The notes under the pieces were generated by a model that had not been told where the DNA came from, searched no databases, and saw only the letters and a program-made list of their open reading frames with translations. Positions 32,511 to 44,611 of a stretch of DNA of 64,000 bases are shown here, one piece after another. A program made the position numbers and the translations under genes. Positions within the stretch are counted from its first letter, which is position 1. Every line of letters starts with the position of its first letter. The stretch is from Portulaca oleracea (lineage: Eukaryota > Streptophyta > Magnoliopsida > Caryophyllales > Portulacaceae), in NCBI GenBank assembly GCA_029582165.1, contig CM055882.1:16323867-16387866 (forward strand), given 5' to 3'.

Positions 32511-34476
32511 GAAGGAATGACCTTATTGATAAGAAGCCTTCTAGGTAATATCCTTCCTCACCTTTCTTGTACAATTAGTGAGTCAGTTTTCTTTTCTTCT
32601 TTTATTTTCTTTTTGTGTGTGTCTTTTTCTTTTAATTTGGGGTGCTTGCTTACCTATTTCCGTTTCCATTTGAGTATACGGCAACTTCTTTGTGTGGGAG
32701 TGGGAGGGTAGTTTGCATTCCAGTTTTCGAGTCAAAGAAAAAAGAGTCGTTTTGTAAATATTTTAGTATGTTTTCTTAGTTCTTTAGTCCTTAGTGTCTT
32801 GTATAGTTTGTTTTTCCTTTTTGATCTTGCATGTGAACCATCATACATAGTATGTTTTCTTGTTTATTTCTAACCTATGGTGTGATGTTCGTTGGATCGT
32901 GGATTGAGTACTTTTGATTGAAGACTTCGAGGTAACCTCTTTCCACTCTCTTTATGTGAATATATCATTGATCCATGTTGCATGCTTAGTTTTCTTTTTG
33001 TTGGTGGCGGACCCCTTGATTGTGAATGTTGGATATATATTGTTGTTGGAGCCGTGTGGGCTCGGGTCGCCACCGCTATTTATGTGATAAGTGTTTTGTA
33101 TATATGATCTTCTTGATTTTCTACCTTGCTTGTGACACCCTTTTCATGATGGAGACATTGTGATGTCTTGTGTTGGAGTGGGGGGTGCTATTTTCCATTT
33201 GTCATGGGTAGGCCACCTACTTTTGAGTCTTTTATTTTTGTTTTTCGTAGTTTGTGTCTAAAATCTAAAAAATTTTGTGTGTGAAAGAAAGAAAAAAGGG
33301 GAGAAATGTTGTGAAAAACCCAAAAATTTTTCTTTTTGAAGATGTTTCCGTTCACAGTTGTGTAGATAGTTATCTAATTGGCTGATTCAATCAGTTAGAA
33401 GCGGCCGGTATGAATAATGATGGGCCTTAGGAAGGATTTTTGCCATGACTTATCTCTATTAGACCTTTACATGGAATGGGAAAGCGGAATCCTCAAATCT
33501 TACACACTTTGACTGTGTCTTCTTATCTAAGTTAGACGGTTTTAGTTGTTCAATTGCTTAAGCTCTTAATTAATGCATTAAATAATTACTGTCGGGCCAA
33601 CCGTCATGGGTTGGTTTGGGTGGATCGGCACCCTATGCCCCTTAAATGCAATGACTCACGTATGGAGAAACCCAGCAGGGAGGGTAACCCTTTGCGAAGG
33701 CCGGTGCTTAAATCCCGCAAAACCCGACACAAACGCTCTAAAAGACACAAAACGGATTGAGTGGAAATAAAAGAGCGTAGGTTTTGAAAAGAAAGAAAAG
33801 AGCGAAGCAAAGAAAAAAATGAGAAAAAGAGTTGAGCAAAGGTTTGGTAACAAAGAGAAAAGTAATAAAAAGAGAAGAAAAAGAAAGAAAAAGAAAGAAA
33901 AGAGCGAAGTAAGAAAAAGTAAGAAAAAGTAAGAAAAAGAGAGGTTGAAAGAAAAACCAAAAGTGAAGTAGGATAGATAATCCCGAGCTTGAGCATGAGA
34001 ACAGCTCTGATTGTCTGGTTTAGGATAGGAAGGACCGACTAGAACCCACTTGCACATATGCACGAGGTGTTTTGCTCATCAGGAAGTGTTTTGGTTCAAA
34101 ATCTCAAAGATTGACAGTTTTCCAACCTTCGTGTCTTAATTTGTTTATACTTGCTTCTTCCAATGGATTGTTGAGGCGAGTTGGGGAACTAGGTGCATGA
34201 TTGGGGATGAGAATATTTTCTTTGTTTTTGTTTTGTTTCGTTTTTCAGTTTTCACTTCTTTTTCTTTCCCCTTTTTCTTTTCTCGTGGCTTTTGTGGGTA
34301 TAGTTGCTATAAACCCTCACGAGACCAACCTCGTCCACCCGGGCTACCTGGGGGTTTAAAGGGCTAAATGCATCCGCGATTCCTGCGAAAGTGAGTTAGG
34401 ATTTTAGTTTTCTTTTTCTAGTCTTTTTCTTTGTTTTTAGTTTGCTCGGGGCGAGCAAACCCTTGTGTTCGAGTGT
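32511..34476 (+). other. Non-coding 3' internal region of LARD-like element
   Basis: About 2 kb without a credible ORF. It contains a long A/G-rich stretch at 33770-33965 made of gaaaagaaagaaaagagcga-like words, and T-rich blocks at 34210-34290. A region near 34300-34460 precedes the 3' LTR. No canonical polypurine tract directly abuts the 3' LTR; the nearest purine-rich word is gctcggggcgagcaaa near 34443. Confidence 0.6.
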
Positions 34477-36361
34477 TGTTCGGTCTCGTTCCTAGCCGAA
34501 TTCTTCTCTTTTATAGGGTATTTTTTCTTGTCTTTAATAATTATTTTAGTAGTTTTATTATGTTTTTACTCTTTTATTAGATTTTATAGCATTTTATTAT
34601 TTTTGTTATTATTATTATTAAAATGAATCAAAAATATAAATATTAGAAATAAAAATCAAAACCTAAATCTAATTCTCAATTCTAGCCCAAATTCCCCATT
34701 TCCCTCTTCCTTCTCTTAATCGGCCCACGACACTAAACCCAGCCCACATTCCTGCTACCCGTGAACTCGCCTACCCACACCCAGTAGCCCAACACCGAAC
34801 CCGACTACCCATACTATTCTACCCGCCCAGAAACCCTAATCCTCTACCCATTTTCTCCCTCTCTCATTTTACCCCAGCCGATTACTAATCCCTCCTCACA
34901 AACCCTAATTCCCTCATTTTCCCCCTTTTCCTTTCACCTCTCTTCGTCCCTTTCTCATCTTTCTCCCTGGTTTTCTCTTTCTACGTAGACCAAACATACC
35001 ACCACCATTATCATTCTCAACTTCTTCTCTCATCTTCTCATATCCGAACTCCATCTCTCTTCTTCTCTTCATCTCAATTCTTCTCTTCTTCTCTTCTCTA
35101 TTTCTCACGATAAATTGTATTCTCATTCACTCACTCTATTTCTCTTTTCTCTTAACAGATTCAGATTGAGAGAAGAGGAAGTGGAGCAAGTACACCGCAA
35201 CAGAAGGAGCAAGCATCGGCGCATACACCATCTAACCACCAAATTCATCTGCTTCGTCCAAGTTTGAGGAGAATCGACGGCTCAAATTGAAGGGAAGAGC
35301 TCGATTTCAAGTATAAAAGGGGAAGAAGAGAGCCATTCGAAAGAATCAATGGTTGATTTTGGGAGTGACGCCCCAAAAGCCTCCATTTAGGGTTAGATTT
35401 TAGGTTTAAGTATTTAATCGCCTTTCTTTTGAATTCTGTTTTCATTGTTCATGTAATTCGTTTTCTTGAATGTTTGAGAGATTGGATATTAGTTTTCGGT
35501 TTGAATGTATTCGGCATTTGGTTTGATTTTTTTTGAATTCTGAGTTTGATTTGGTTTGGATTTGATGTTCTGAGGTTTTTGGTTGATTTTCTGTTCAATT
35601 CGTGCCCTGTTCTGTCTCGTCTTTCTCTCTGTCTCTGCTCGTCTCTGATTCTTTCTTTCTCTCTTTCTCTGTTTTTCTGTACCTTCTTCTTCCTCTGTTC
35701 GGTTAATGGGCAGTAGGGATTAGGGTTTTGATTTCCTTCCTTTTTCTTCTTCCCTTGATTCGGTCAACAGCAGTAAGAGTAGGTTAGTATGTTCTGTTTT
35801 TCATTTATTTTCTGTCAGCTCTTGTTAAGGCTTTAATCAATTGTTATAGTTATTAGGGTTTGAATTAGGTTTCATTATGTTAAGGTTCTATTAGTAATAG
35901 GGGTGTTTGAAAGATTTTAAAGTTTCTTAAGGTTTATTAGTTTAGCCACAAACAATCCAACTTTTAGTGAGGAGGAGGGCTAAGGGTCACAAATTCCACT
36001 CTCGAGTGGGGATTTGGGGATTCTTTGTAATCCAATTCACGCTTTCTTATTTGTTCGGGAGAAAGTTTAAGGTGAAGGATTCAATTGAAGTTTAGATCAT
36101 CAAAGGTATAATCTTTTGTTCGTAATTTCATTATTAGTTGTAGTTTTATTGCTTACTTAATTTCATGTTTTATTTCATGCTTTTATTGCTTTTCTTTAAT
36201 TTCATGTCTAGGTTAGTTTTATTGCTTTCCTTTACATAATTTACCGTTTTCTGCATTGAGAAAAACCCCTTACACAGACCGATTGCCCAAATCAAGCCTA
36301 ACACCCATCCCTGTGGACCGACAACCTTAACTTATAAACCCACAAAAATTACAACCGAACA
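34477..36361 (+). repeat. 3' LTR of LARD-like element (1885 bp)
   Basis: Starts TGTTCGGTCTCG, ends ACAACCGAACA, followed by AACGC. It matches the 5' LTR with scattered single-base differences and lacks the 36-bp duplication. Confidence 0.95.
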
Positions 36362-36366
36362 AACGC
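36362..36366 (+). other. Target-site duplication AACGC (right)
   Basis: Second copy of the five bases flanking the LARD-like insertion. Confidence 0.93.
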
Positions 36367-39300
36367 ATTCATTTATTTCATCTAGAGTTGCTTTAAGGCT
36401 GGATTTACAAAAGTTAGCTTGTACGGTAAATTATTTAATTGGTCTACCCAATGGTCAAACCATATTTTGTGAAACCTGTTTTGGGGGAGTTCCACTTGTT
36501 TTGAATGAAGAAACTTTCCCAACTAATCTTATTCAAATAGACTTAGAGGAGTTCGATATTATTTTGGGAATGGATTGGTTGATTCTAACTCAAGCCCAGA
36601 TTAGATGCGAGGAAGGAATAATTGTTTTAAAGAATGCTTTGGGAGTAGAGATTTTTTTCGTTGGGGACCTATGAGTAAATCCGTGTCCTATCATAACTTA
36701 CGTAAAGGCTCGGAAGTTGCTGAGTCACGGGTGCAAGGGTTACTTGTGTTCGATTAGTGAAGAGCTTAAGAATCCACCCAAGATAGAAGAGATTTCAGTG
36801 GTGCAAGATTTTCTTGACGTTTTTCCCGAGGAAGTTACGGAGTTACCTCCGAGGAGGGAGATTGACTTCGAAATCGAGCTAGTCCCTGGAACTAGAGCTA
36901 TATCTAAGGCACCCTATCGGATGGCGCCAGCTGAGCTTAAGGAGCTAAAAGTGCAATTGGAGGACTTGCTGAGCAAAGGTTTCATAAGACCTAGTATATC
37001 ACCATGGGGAGCCCCGGTGTTGTTCGTAAGGAAGAAGGATGGAAGCCTGAGGTTATGCATTGACTAGCGGGAGTTGAATAAAGTCACGATCAAGAACAAG
37101 TATCCCCTTCCAAGAATTGATGACCTTTTCGACCAACTCCAAGGAGCAGGAGTATTCTCTAAGATCGACTTAAGGTCAGTTATAACCAACTCAGAGTTAA
37201 AACTGAGGATATCCCCAAAACTGCCTTTCGAACAAGATATGGGCACTATGAGTTTATCGTGATGCCTTTCGGACTTACTAATGCCCCGGCAATATTTATG
37301 GATTTAATGAATCGAGTGTTCAAACCTTATTTAGATAAGTTTGTAGTGGTGTTCATAGATGATATTTTGGTATACTCGAAAAGTCGAGAAGAGCATGAAG
37401 AACATTTGAGGAAGGTAGTGCAGACACTAAGGGAGTGACAGTTGTACGCCAAATTCTCGAAATGTGAATTCTGGCTCACAGAGGTAGGATTTTTGGGACA
37501 TATAGTAACCAGTGAAGGGATTCGGGTGGACCCTCACAAAGTATCTGTCGTCAAGAATTGGGCGAGACCCACCACAGTTACCGAGGTTAGAAGCTTTCTA
37601 GGAATGGCAGGGTACTATAGGAGATTTGTCCCGAACTTCTCGAAGATAGCACTTCCATTAACCCATCTCCTCAAGAAGACAACCCGGTTTGAGTGGATCG
37701 GCAAGTGCGAAGAAGCATTCCAGATGCTTAAGGAGAAGCTTACAACAGCCCCAGTGCTGTCCCTACCTGAGGAAGGAAAAGAGTATATAGTGTATAGTGA
37801 TGCGTCCCATCAAGGACTAGGATGTGTGCTGATGCAGGGTGATAAAGTGATAGCGTATGCCTCTCGACAACTAAAACCCTATGAGAAGAATTACCCGACG
37901 CATGACTTAGAGTTGGCAGCAGTGGTTTTTGCCCTAAAGATTTGGAGGCACTATCTAATATCTATATGGAGTCCCTACCACCATATTCACGGATCACAAA
38001 AGTCTTAAGTACATCTTCACCCAAAGGGAGTTGAATCTAAGACAACGAAGATGGTTAGAGCTCATCAAGGATTACGACCTTGACATCAAATACCACCTCG
38101 GTAAAACAAATTCGGTGGCAGATGCCTTAAGTAGGAAGACTCAGCATGGGTCTTTGTCCCGTCTGAGAGTTCACCCTAGAGTGTGGCAGGAACTAAGTAA
38201 AGAGAAAATCGAGCTAGTAAGACGGGGAGACACGGTCAAGAGATTAGCTGCATTGTCCCTGCAACCATCTATCATTGATGAGAGCAAAGCAGAACAAATG
38301 AATGATCCTGACTTCGCTAGGATTGTGGACACTTTAGCCATCAAGGCAATGCCTGGATTCTTATTCCATGAATATGGAACTTTAAGGTTTCAGAATAGGC
38401 TATGTGTACCCAACAGGGGAGATTTAAGGCTAAAGATCATGGAAGAAGGCCACAATTCAACGTACTCCGTGCATCCGAGAGGTACAAAAATGTATAGGGA
38501 TTTGAGAGAGCACTTCTGGTGGCCTAATATGAAGAGGGACATAGCCAATTATGTTGACAAGTGTTTGACGTGTCAGAGGGTCAAAGCTGAACATCAGCGA
38601 CCATCGGGTGAGCTAAGACCCCTAGAAATTCCCAAGTGGAAATGGGATTCAATTTCTATGGATTTAATCATAGGATTGCCTCTCACTGCTTCTAAAAGAA
38701 ATGCCATTTGGGTGATTGTTGATCGTCTTACCAAGTCGGCGCATTTCATTCCTATCCACGAAGGGTGGAAAGTGGATAAATTGGTATATATTTACATACA
38801 AGAGGTTGCTCGATTACATGGAATTCCGAAGGACATAGTATCTAACCGAGATATGAGATTTCAATCACGATTTTGGAGCGCATTGCAAAGGGCTTTCGGT
38901 ACCAAACTTAACTTCAGCAGCTCCTATCATCCAGAGAGTGAGGCCAGACAGAAAGAGTAAATCAAATTGTAGAAGACATGCTTCGGGCGTGCGTCCTGGA
39001 CTTTCAAGGGAATTGGGATCAGTTTCTCCCACTCATAGAATTTTCCTACAACAATAGCTATCAGACCACCATTCAGATGGCTCCGTCTGAAGCACTTTAC
39101 GGAAGGAAATGTCGAACCCCATTGTGATGGGGAGAGTTAGATGAAGTTTTAGTTATAGGTCCGAAGTTAATCCAGGAGACCTCAGATAAGATCAAAGTCA
39201 TTCAGCGTCATATCAAGACCACCCAGAGTAGACAGAAAAGCTACGCCGATCGGTGACGGAAACCGCTCGAGTTCCAAGTAGGAGATAGGGTCTTTCTTAA

Positions 39301-39694
39301 GGTATCCCCAACTAAAGGGGTTAGGAGATTTAACGTTAAAGTGAAGTTAAGCCCTCGGTATATCGGGCCTTATTCAATTGTGGAAAAGATCAACCCGGTG
39401 GCCTATCGTTTAGATCTACCCTCCAATTTAGGACGTATTCACGACTTTTTCCATGTCTCTCAACTTCGGAAATATGTGCCGGACCCGTCACACGTTCTGG
39501 AGGAAGAACCCCCTCTTCTAGTGGAAGATCTCACTTTCGAGCAGCAACCGATCCAAATCCTGGATCGTAGAATCAAACGACTTCGTTCTAAGGAAATTCC
39601 TTTAGTCAAAGTCCTTTGGGCAAACCAAGACACCTCGGAAGCCACATGGGAGACCGAGGAAGACATGAGGAAAAGCTACCCACACCTCTTTTGA
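36362..39694 (+). pseudogene. Gypsy pol: PR-RT-RNaseH-INT-chromodomain
   Basis: Pol resumes at the right AACGC with HSFISSRVALR, the second half of the protease active-site region, then [36 protein letters not shown] with TAG where Y is expected (37065-37067), [10 protein letters not shown], catalytic [14 protein letters not shown] near 37438, [11 protein letters not shown]. RNase [37 protein letters not shown], then a short frameshift near 37960-38010, and ADALSRK. INT: the HHCC-like zone ending [12 protein letters not shown], then [13 protein letters not shown]. Stops occur near 38958, 39126 and 39255. The chromodomain-like C-terminus is LVKVLWANQDTSEATWETEE, ending SYPHLF. At least five stops or frameshifts make it inactive. 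Confidence 0.93.
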
Positions 39695-39754
39695 AGGTAT
39701 TTATGAACGCGAATTTTTTTCCAACAGCAAGTTTCGGGGACGAAACTTCTTTTT

Positions 39755-39766
39755 AGGGGGGAAGGG
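39755..39766 (+). other. Gypsy polypurine tract
   Basis: AGGGGGGAAGGG directly before the 3' LTR start TGTAACAACC. Upstream lies the gtttcggggacgaaactt palindrome common near the 3' end of such elements. Confidence 0.85.
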
Positions 39767-42700
39767 TGTAACAACCCGCCCTAAATCAGTAGTATTTAAA
39801 ATTTTAATTATCCTAATTAAGGTCAAATTACGCGATTAATTTTTTTTCTCTTCTTTCCGGTTTATTGTTTAACTATTTGTGACAGGTCTCGAGCAAGGTG
39901 ATGGCTAAGTGGGTCGATTATATCAGAATTAAAATTATAATTATTATTTTAGATTCTTATGAATTTTATAATTCCATTAAACTATTTAATTTATTTTGTT
40001 ATTTTTATTCATATTCTTTTAGCCGAAGAAAGTTTTATTTATTTTAATTTCCGTTACAATTCCAATTTATACCACTCAACTTTTAAATAATTTTACCACT
40101 TTGAACTTTTAATCCTTTTAGTTTTAGAAAAATAGATGAGGGAGTGTTTTTATTTAAGTTAGGGGGAGGCCAAATTAGTATGCATTTCATTTCAATTTCA
40201 AACCCCAACCCAAATACAACTCTCCTCTCTCCCTCCCTCTCTCCTCTTGGCCGGCCACCCCCCTCTTTCCTTCTGTTTTTCCGGCCACCTGGCCGGCGAC
40301 CGGCGGCCACAAGGGCGGCGGCGCCACCCTCCCTCCATTCCTCTCTTGTCTCCTCTCCTCAATTCTCATCCAAGTGGTAATTTCTCTAACCTAATTTCAT
40401 CTTTTCCCAATCTGATTTTGTATTGTAATTTAGGTTGTTTATGTTGTTTTTCTTCTCTTTTATAATCTTTTAGCATGAATTTAGGTTGTGGTGAAGTTTG
40501 GATGAATTTGGGTTGATTTTGGAATTGATTCATGTTGAAAGAGTATGGATTTTGGATGGGTTGTTGAAGGTTCTTGCTAAACTAGTTGTGAGTGTTGAAA
40601 TTACTTGTATGCATGTTGTTTTTGATGAGAATCATGAGATTAGTGGAATGATTTGGGTTCTAGAAATGTTAATCAAGTCCTTTCCTACTTGGATTATATG
40701 AATTAGAGTGGATTTTGGTAAGAAATTGCTAGAACAAGTGTTGGTTTAAGTTGCATGTGTTTATCTATGGTTGCATGTGGATTTTATGGAACTAGATGAG
40801 TAATTTCTGGGCATCAATTCTGAAAAAATAGAGTTTAGTGCTTAAAGTATGTTTTGGGTTGAGATTAGTGTAAGAATTTTTATGCCAAAACTACATGCAA
40901 AACTAGCTAAATGACTTGGGAAGTTTCTGTGTAGAATCTGATTATTCCAGAGGTTCAAAAATAGGAGTTTAGCCCAGATTCTTACTTACAATGGTAGCCA
41001 AAGATGTTAGCTAACACCCGGCTTTGGAATTTCGGGATTCCGATATGTATACCTCAAGTTGTAGCCGAAACCGTGAAGGTGTGCATTTTTATACGTGTTC
41101 TGAGTCAGTAACTAAATGCTTATTTTTTATCTGTCTAGAGGCTGTATTGGTCTAAGGGTTAAACATAAAAGTTTTAGAAGACACTTTGAGCTTTCCGGAA
41201 TGGTATAGTTTGCATCCATACGATGTCGAGAGTGAAAGATATGAGTCTTAGATTAAAGAGTTGTAATCTGAATTTTACCCAGAATTTTATTTGCAAACCC
41301 TAACTTTGTGGCTTCGATTCGACCTCTTAGGATGTTCTAATTCCTTGGTGACTTCCATGTTGATTTTTGAAGGATAAAGAGGTGTATTCTAGGCTAGAAA
41401 TATCATAGTTGGTGATGAGTTTATCTCCTAATAGTTAAGTTACTAAAAGTAAGTCCCAATTAGAGTATTGAAGTTTTAAGTTAGCTCATGGTCTTTGAGA
41501 AGTTGGAGTTATAGAATGATGGATACTTGTTGAGTTCAAGGTTCTACAAATCCTTTTTGGACTTAAGAAATAATTCTCTCTAAGTTAGATAGCCATAGGA
41601 CTTCGTTTCAAGATCTGCGGAGTCACCAAACTCATTTTATACTCTTTTGGGTTTTGTCGGTGTTTTATTCAAAGATTAACAAATTTATTGGTTCTCATGT
41701 TTAAATCTCATATGTCTTGAAATCCATCCTCTATTAAACTAATTTTTAAAGTTACTCTACGTTTTACGAGCTTTCCGTTGAATTTTTATAAGTTTCTATC
41801 CAAGCTTCACACTAAAATTTCCAAACCGCATAGTTTTTATCTTGATTATTCTGCTTCTGTCCGGTCCACTTTTCGAGCCCTTCCTTTCATTTTTAGACTT
41901 CGGTTCAGTTGACAAAGTTGTAGAACGTGTTTTTCCCTTTCCGAAAAGTACTCGCACATTGTATTCCGAGTTTCCTAACTCAAAGTATAACAAAACTTTA
42001 TTTAATGAAAAAACTGAAATTTCTTTCTTAACTCTCGCATTTCAACTTTTATATTTATTCAAGGAGTTGATAAGTCTCTACTTCTATCTTTGGTTCTTAA
42101 TCTTTATTATCGTGGTTTTAGTTCCCAAGCCACCCAAACCGTCCCGAGCCCGAGACACGCCACCAGTTTACCCTTCATTACAAGGTACGCAAATTGTCTA
42201 AATCTTCACTTTAATTCCAATACTTATTATCTATATTTCAAGTCTTAACTAATGAGCTATGCTTTATGTCTTAAGTGGTCCCGCACTTTTATTCTAGCTA
42301 GTTACGTTAAGTGCTAGCCCTTTTTCAGATGCTCCTAATCCGAGCGTCCTAGTGACCTGGCCAGTGTCGACTGAATATCAGTCACCCAATCCAAACATTA
42401 GATCAGTTTGAGCATGCGCGTATGTGAGATGCTTAGCATCGATTGTAAGGGATACCACTCTATTATTTTCATCGCTAGAATTATTTATCTATTTGTGTAT
42501 TTAACCCATCGAATTTTATCCACTTTCCCGTTTTCAAAAGAGTTTTAAGGGCCACCAACCTTACTTCTTGCGGAATGCCTCTTACATTTTAGAGGTTTGT
42601 GTACTGAGTGTTTCCCCACTCATTTGCGAATGTTTTAATGTTTTGTTTTTAGGCGGTCCGAGCTCTCAAGAGAAAGGCAAGGGCAAGAAAGAGTAGTTAC

Positions 42701-43069
42701 CTCCTCCTTGTAAAGGTAGACTGGTGGTCCGATTGGTTGAATGTTGGACATCTTTGGGCGTTTTGGGATTGTGGTCCTAATCATGTTGTGATAGTTTTCT
42801 ATGTGTTGGGATTTGTATTTAAGTTTTAAACCTTATGTTTGTTGTGGTTCTCTCTTGGTTGTTTGGCGGTGATGTTGAATGCCAAAGTATGGGGTTAAGT
42901 TTATGGCTTGTTGATAGTTGTGTGTGGTTTGATAGTGTTGAAGTTGAAGTTGGTTTCCTTGTCCTTAGTTGGACGGCGGTAATGCCCCTTTCCTTGATTC
43001 CGCTGCGCTAATCACAGGTTTACTAGCAGTATTAGGTGAATTGTGTGATTACAGGATTTGGGGTGTTAC
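39767..43069 (+). repeat. Gypsy 3' LTR (3.3 kb)
   Basis: Begins TGTAACAACCCGCCC after the polypurine tract and ends gggtgttac; the expected final A is replaced where the Pack-MULE sequence starts. It contains a CT-rich, GGCCGGCC-containing block at 40215-40375. The long tail is without ORFs of interest. Its last ~595 bp match the truncated 5' LTR. Confidence 0.9.
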
Positions 43070-43470
43070 GTTGACTTGCCACGTCAACCACCCTCTCTCT
43101 TTCTCTCTCCTCTCTCCCCCCCCCCCCGGTTCCAGAATTGCAGCCCTCTTCTTCTTCCTCCCTCTTTCTCTCTCCTCTGTCTCTCTCTTTTTCTCTGCTA
43201 CTTCACACCTTCTTCTTCCTTCTTCTTCCATCATCACCCTCATCCATCTCCACCACTACAATATTACAAGTTAATCTTAACTCTAATCTTTGTTTCAAAC
43301 TCTAATCTACGCCACTCCCTCGTCTTCCATGCCCTAATCCCTCATTTCCTCTCTCCCTTCAAATTCAATTCTCATTCAAATTAGGGAGAAATTAATCACC
43401 CTTTAATCCTTCCAAACATAACATCCATTCTTCTTAATCAAGCATTCAAGCCCTAATCAAGACCCACTCA

Positions 43471-43709
43471 ATGGGCATCCCAGAAAAAGAACGAAGACGA
43501 GTAATCTTCTTATACGGAACCCTAAAAAAAGGGTTCTCCAACCACCACCTGATGGAATCCCTCCTCAACTCCGGCGACGTCGTCTTCCTCGGGGCCCACC
43601 GCACCGCCGAGCCCTACTGGGTCCCCTTCCTCCTCAACCTCTCGGGGCACCTGATTGAATTTTTGGGGTTCTTAAGTGTAATTAGTGACAGTAACTTGAT
43701 TTTTCAGTG
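43471..43709 (+). pseudogene. Gamma-glutamylcyclotransferase-like gene fragment (GGCT/AIG2-like)
   Basis: The first ~60 codons resemble the N-terminus of plant GGCT-like proteins (GGCT fold; the family cyclises gamma-glutamyl groups): the signature YGTLKKGFSNHHLMESLL with the substrate-loop YGTL, then GDVVFLGAHRTAEPY. A short internal deletion joins AEPY directly to WVPFLLNLSGH, where the family has several additional residues including a PLVCGPY-like segment. After about 43655 the sequence turns AT-rich and non-homologous. The catalytic glutamate region is absent. It is captured in a Pack-MULE-like element and not expected to be functional. Confidence 0.8.
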
Positions 43710-44023
43710 AACAGTTTAGATTATGATTTGTGGAGTAATTTTTTTTCATCAGGAGGTATTTTTTGTCCCTCTGTTTGGCTTGTTTTTATTTATTTATATG
43801 TCATTTGGGTTTGAGATCCAATTATATGTAGAGTTTTAAACAAAGATTAGAGTTTTTGTTCTTCCATCCTTCTTTTTCTCTCTCTTTGTATGTGTAGTGG
43901 TGGAGATGGATGAGGGTGATGATGGAAGAAGAAGAAAGAAGAAGGTGAAGTAGCAGAGAAAAAGAGAGAGACAGAGGAGAGAGAAAGAGGGAGGAAGAAG
44001 AAGAGGGCTGCAATTCTTGAACG

Positions 44024-44069
<46 letters not shown>

Positions 44070-44125
44070 GGTTGACGTGGCAAGTCAAAATTGACTAAAT
44101 TCATCCCTCCGCCGCCAGCTAGGAT

Positions 44126-44160
44126 CGCCACCGAGTTAAGTTAATCTTAACTCGGTGGCG
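44126..44160. repeat. Perfect hairpin in Pack-MULE arm
   Basis: CGCCACCGAGTTAAG, a five-base loop, and CTTAACTCGGTGGCG form a perfect 15-bp stem. The GCCACCGAGTT core also forms the arms of the foldback at 1840-1985, tying the two elements to one family. Confidence 0.85.
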
Positions 44161-44274
44161 TGTTACTGAGGGCAACAGGGAGTCAAAGTTCATATTATTC
44201 ATCATTAAATCGAAAGTTCGTATTATCAAGTCTTATATGGCCAAAAGTTCGTATTATTAGAATCCAATTTTCCT

Positions 44275-44611
44275 AAATTTAAACATAGGAAGAAAAATAA
44301 AAATAGTACACGGGCCTTTTTTCAACCTACAAAATTTAAGGTCCTTTTTTATTCAACCCATAAACTTTAGGGTCCAAAAAATAAACAATGAAAATTGTTG
44401 GACCAGAAAATAAATACCTCTACACTTTGGGGTCCAAAATGCCAAAAACCCGGTAAAAGGCACTGCACTTCTTAAATTCAGCATGGCATTATCAAATCCA
44501 TAAGTGTTTACTTCCTATTGGGAATATGGGGTAGCACAGTCACTTGCATAGTTGCACAAGATGAGGGATCACTTGGGTAAGTAGAAGACGAGGGTCAACC
44601 CGTCTCCCATT
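44275..44611. other. Intergenic, nothing recognised
   Basis: About 340 bases, AT-rich, repeating aaactttaggggtccaaaa-like words near 44340-44440. No ORF or transposon terminus is convincing. Confidence 0.5.

Larger units (their letters stand above)
29003..36361 (+). mobile_element. Non-autonomous LTR retrotransposon (LARD-like), 7.36 kb
   Basis: A complete element with LTRs at 29003-30923 and 34477-36361, an exact 5-bp target duplication AACGC, and a primer site at 30925. The internal region of about 3.55 kb carries no protease, reverse transcriptase, RNase H or integrase. It has one long ORF for an acidic protein with a CCHC knuckle. LTRs start TGTTCG and end CGAACA. The primer-site type (tRNA-Asp-like) and long LTRs suggest a partner among Athila-like gypsy elements (inference). 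The LTRs differ at only a small number of positions apart from a 36-bp duplication, so insertion is recent relative to its surroundings. Confidence 0.93.
26072..43069 (+). mobile_element. Ty3/gypsy chromovirus (Tekay-like), interrupted
   Basis: A gypsy element with a 5' LTR remnant, a tRNA-iMet primer site, leader, gag with two CCHC knuckles, PR-RT-RNaseH-INT, a C-terminal chromodomain, a polypurine tract and a 3.3-kb 3' LTR. The pol order with integrase last identifies Ty3/gypsy; the chromodomain and long LTR fit the Tekay/Del clade. A complete 7.36-kb retrotransposon (29003-36361) splits it at the protease motif. Several stops and frameshifts inactivate it. Excluding the insertion, the remaining sequence is about 9.6 kb. 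Confidence 0.93.
43070..44274. mobile_element. Pack-MULE-like foldback element carrying a host gene fragment
   Basis: Inverted repeats of about 240 bp: the left arm (43071-43315) and the complement of the right arm (43832-44088) share cttgccacgtcaaccaccctc, gaattgcagccctcttcttc, catcaccctcatccatctcc and ctctaatctttgttt-type words. The right arm extends to a terminus reading inward TAGGAAAATTGGATTCTAAT at 44274, also seen at 2090 and 2103. The left terminus (~190 bp) is missing where the gypsy LTR begins. Between the arms lies a gamma-glutamylcyclotransferase gene fragment with its 5' UTR. This matches the Pack-MULE architecture of long TIRs around captured gene pieces. Confidence 0.8.

Noticed and set aside
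33656..34063. Minus-strand Phe/Leu/Ser-rich ORFs resembling membrane proteins
   Set aside because: They are the complement of an A/G-rich low-complexity tract inside the LARD-like element. The apparent hydrophobicity is compositional.
43471..43709. Functional gamma-glutamylcyclotransferase gene
   Set aside because: Only the N-terminal third is present, with an internal deletion and no catalytic region. It sits between transposon inverted repeats.
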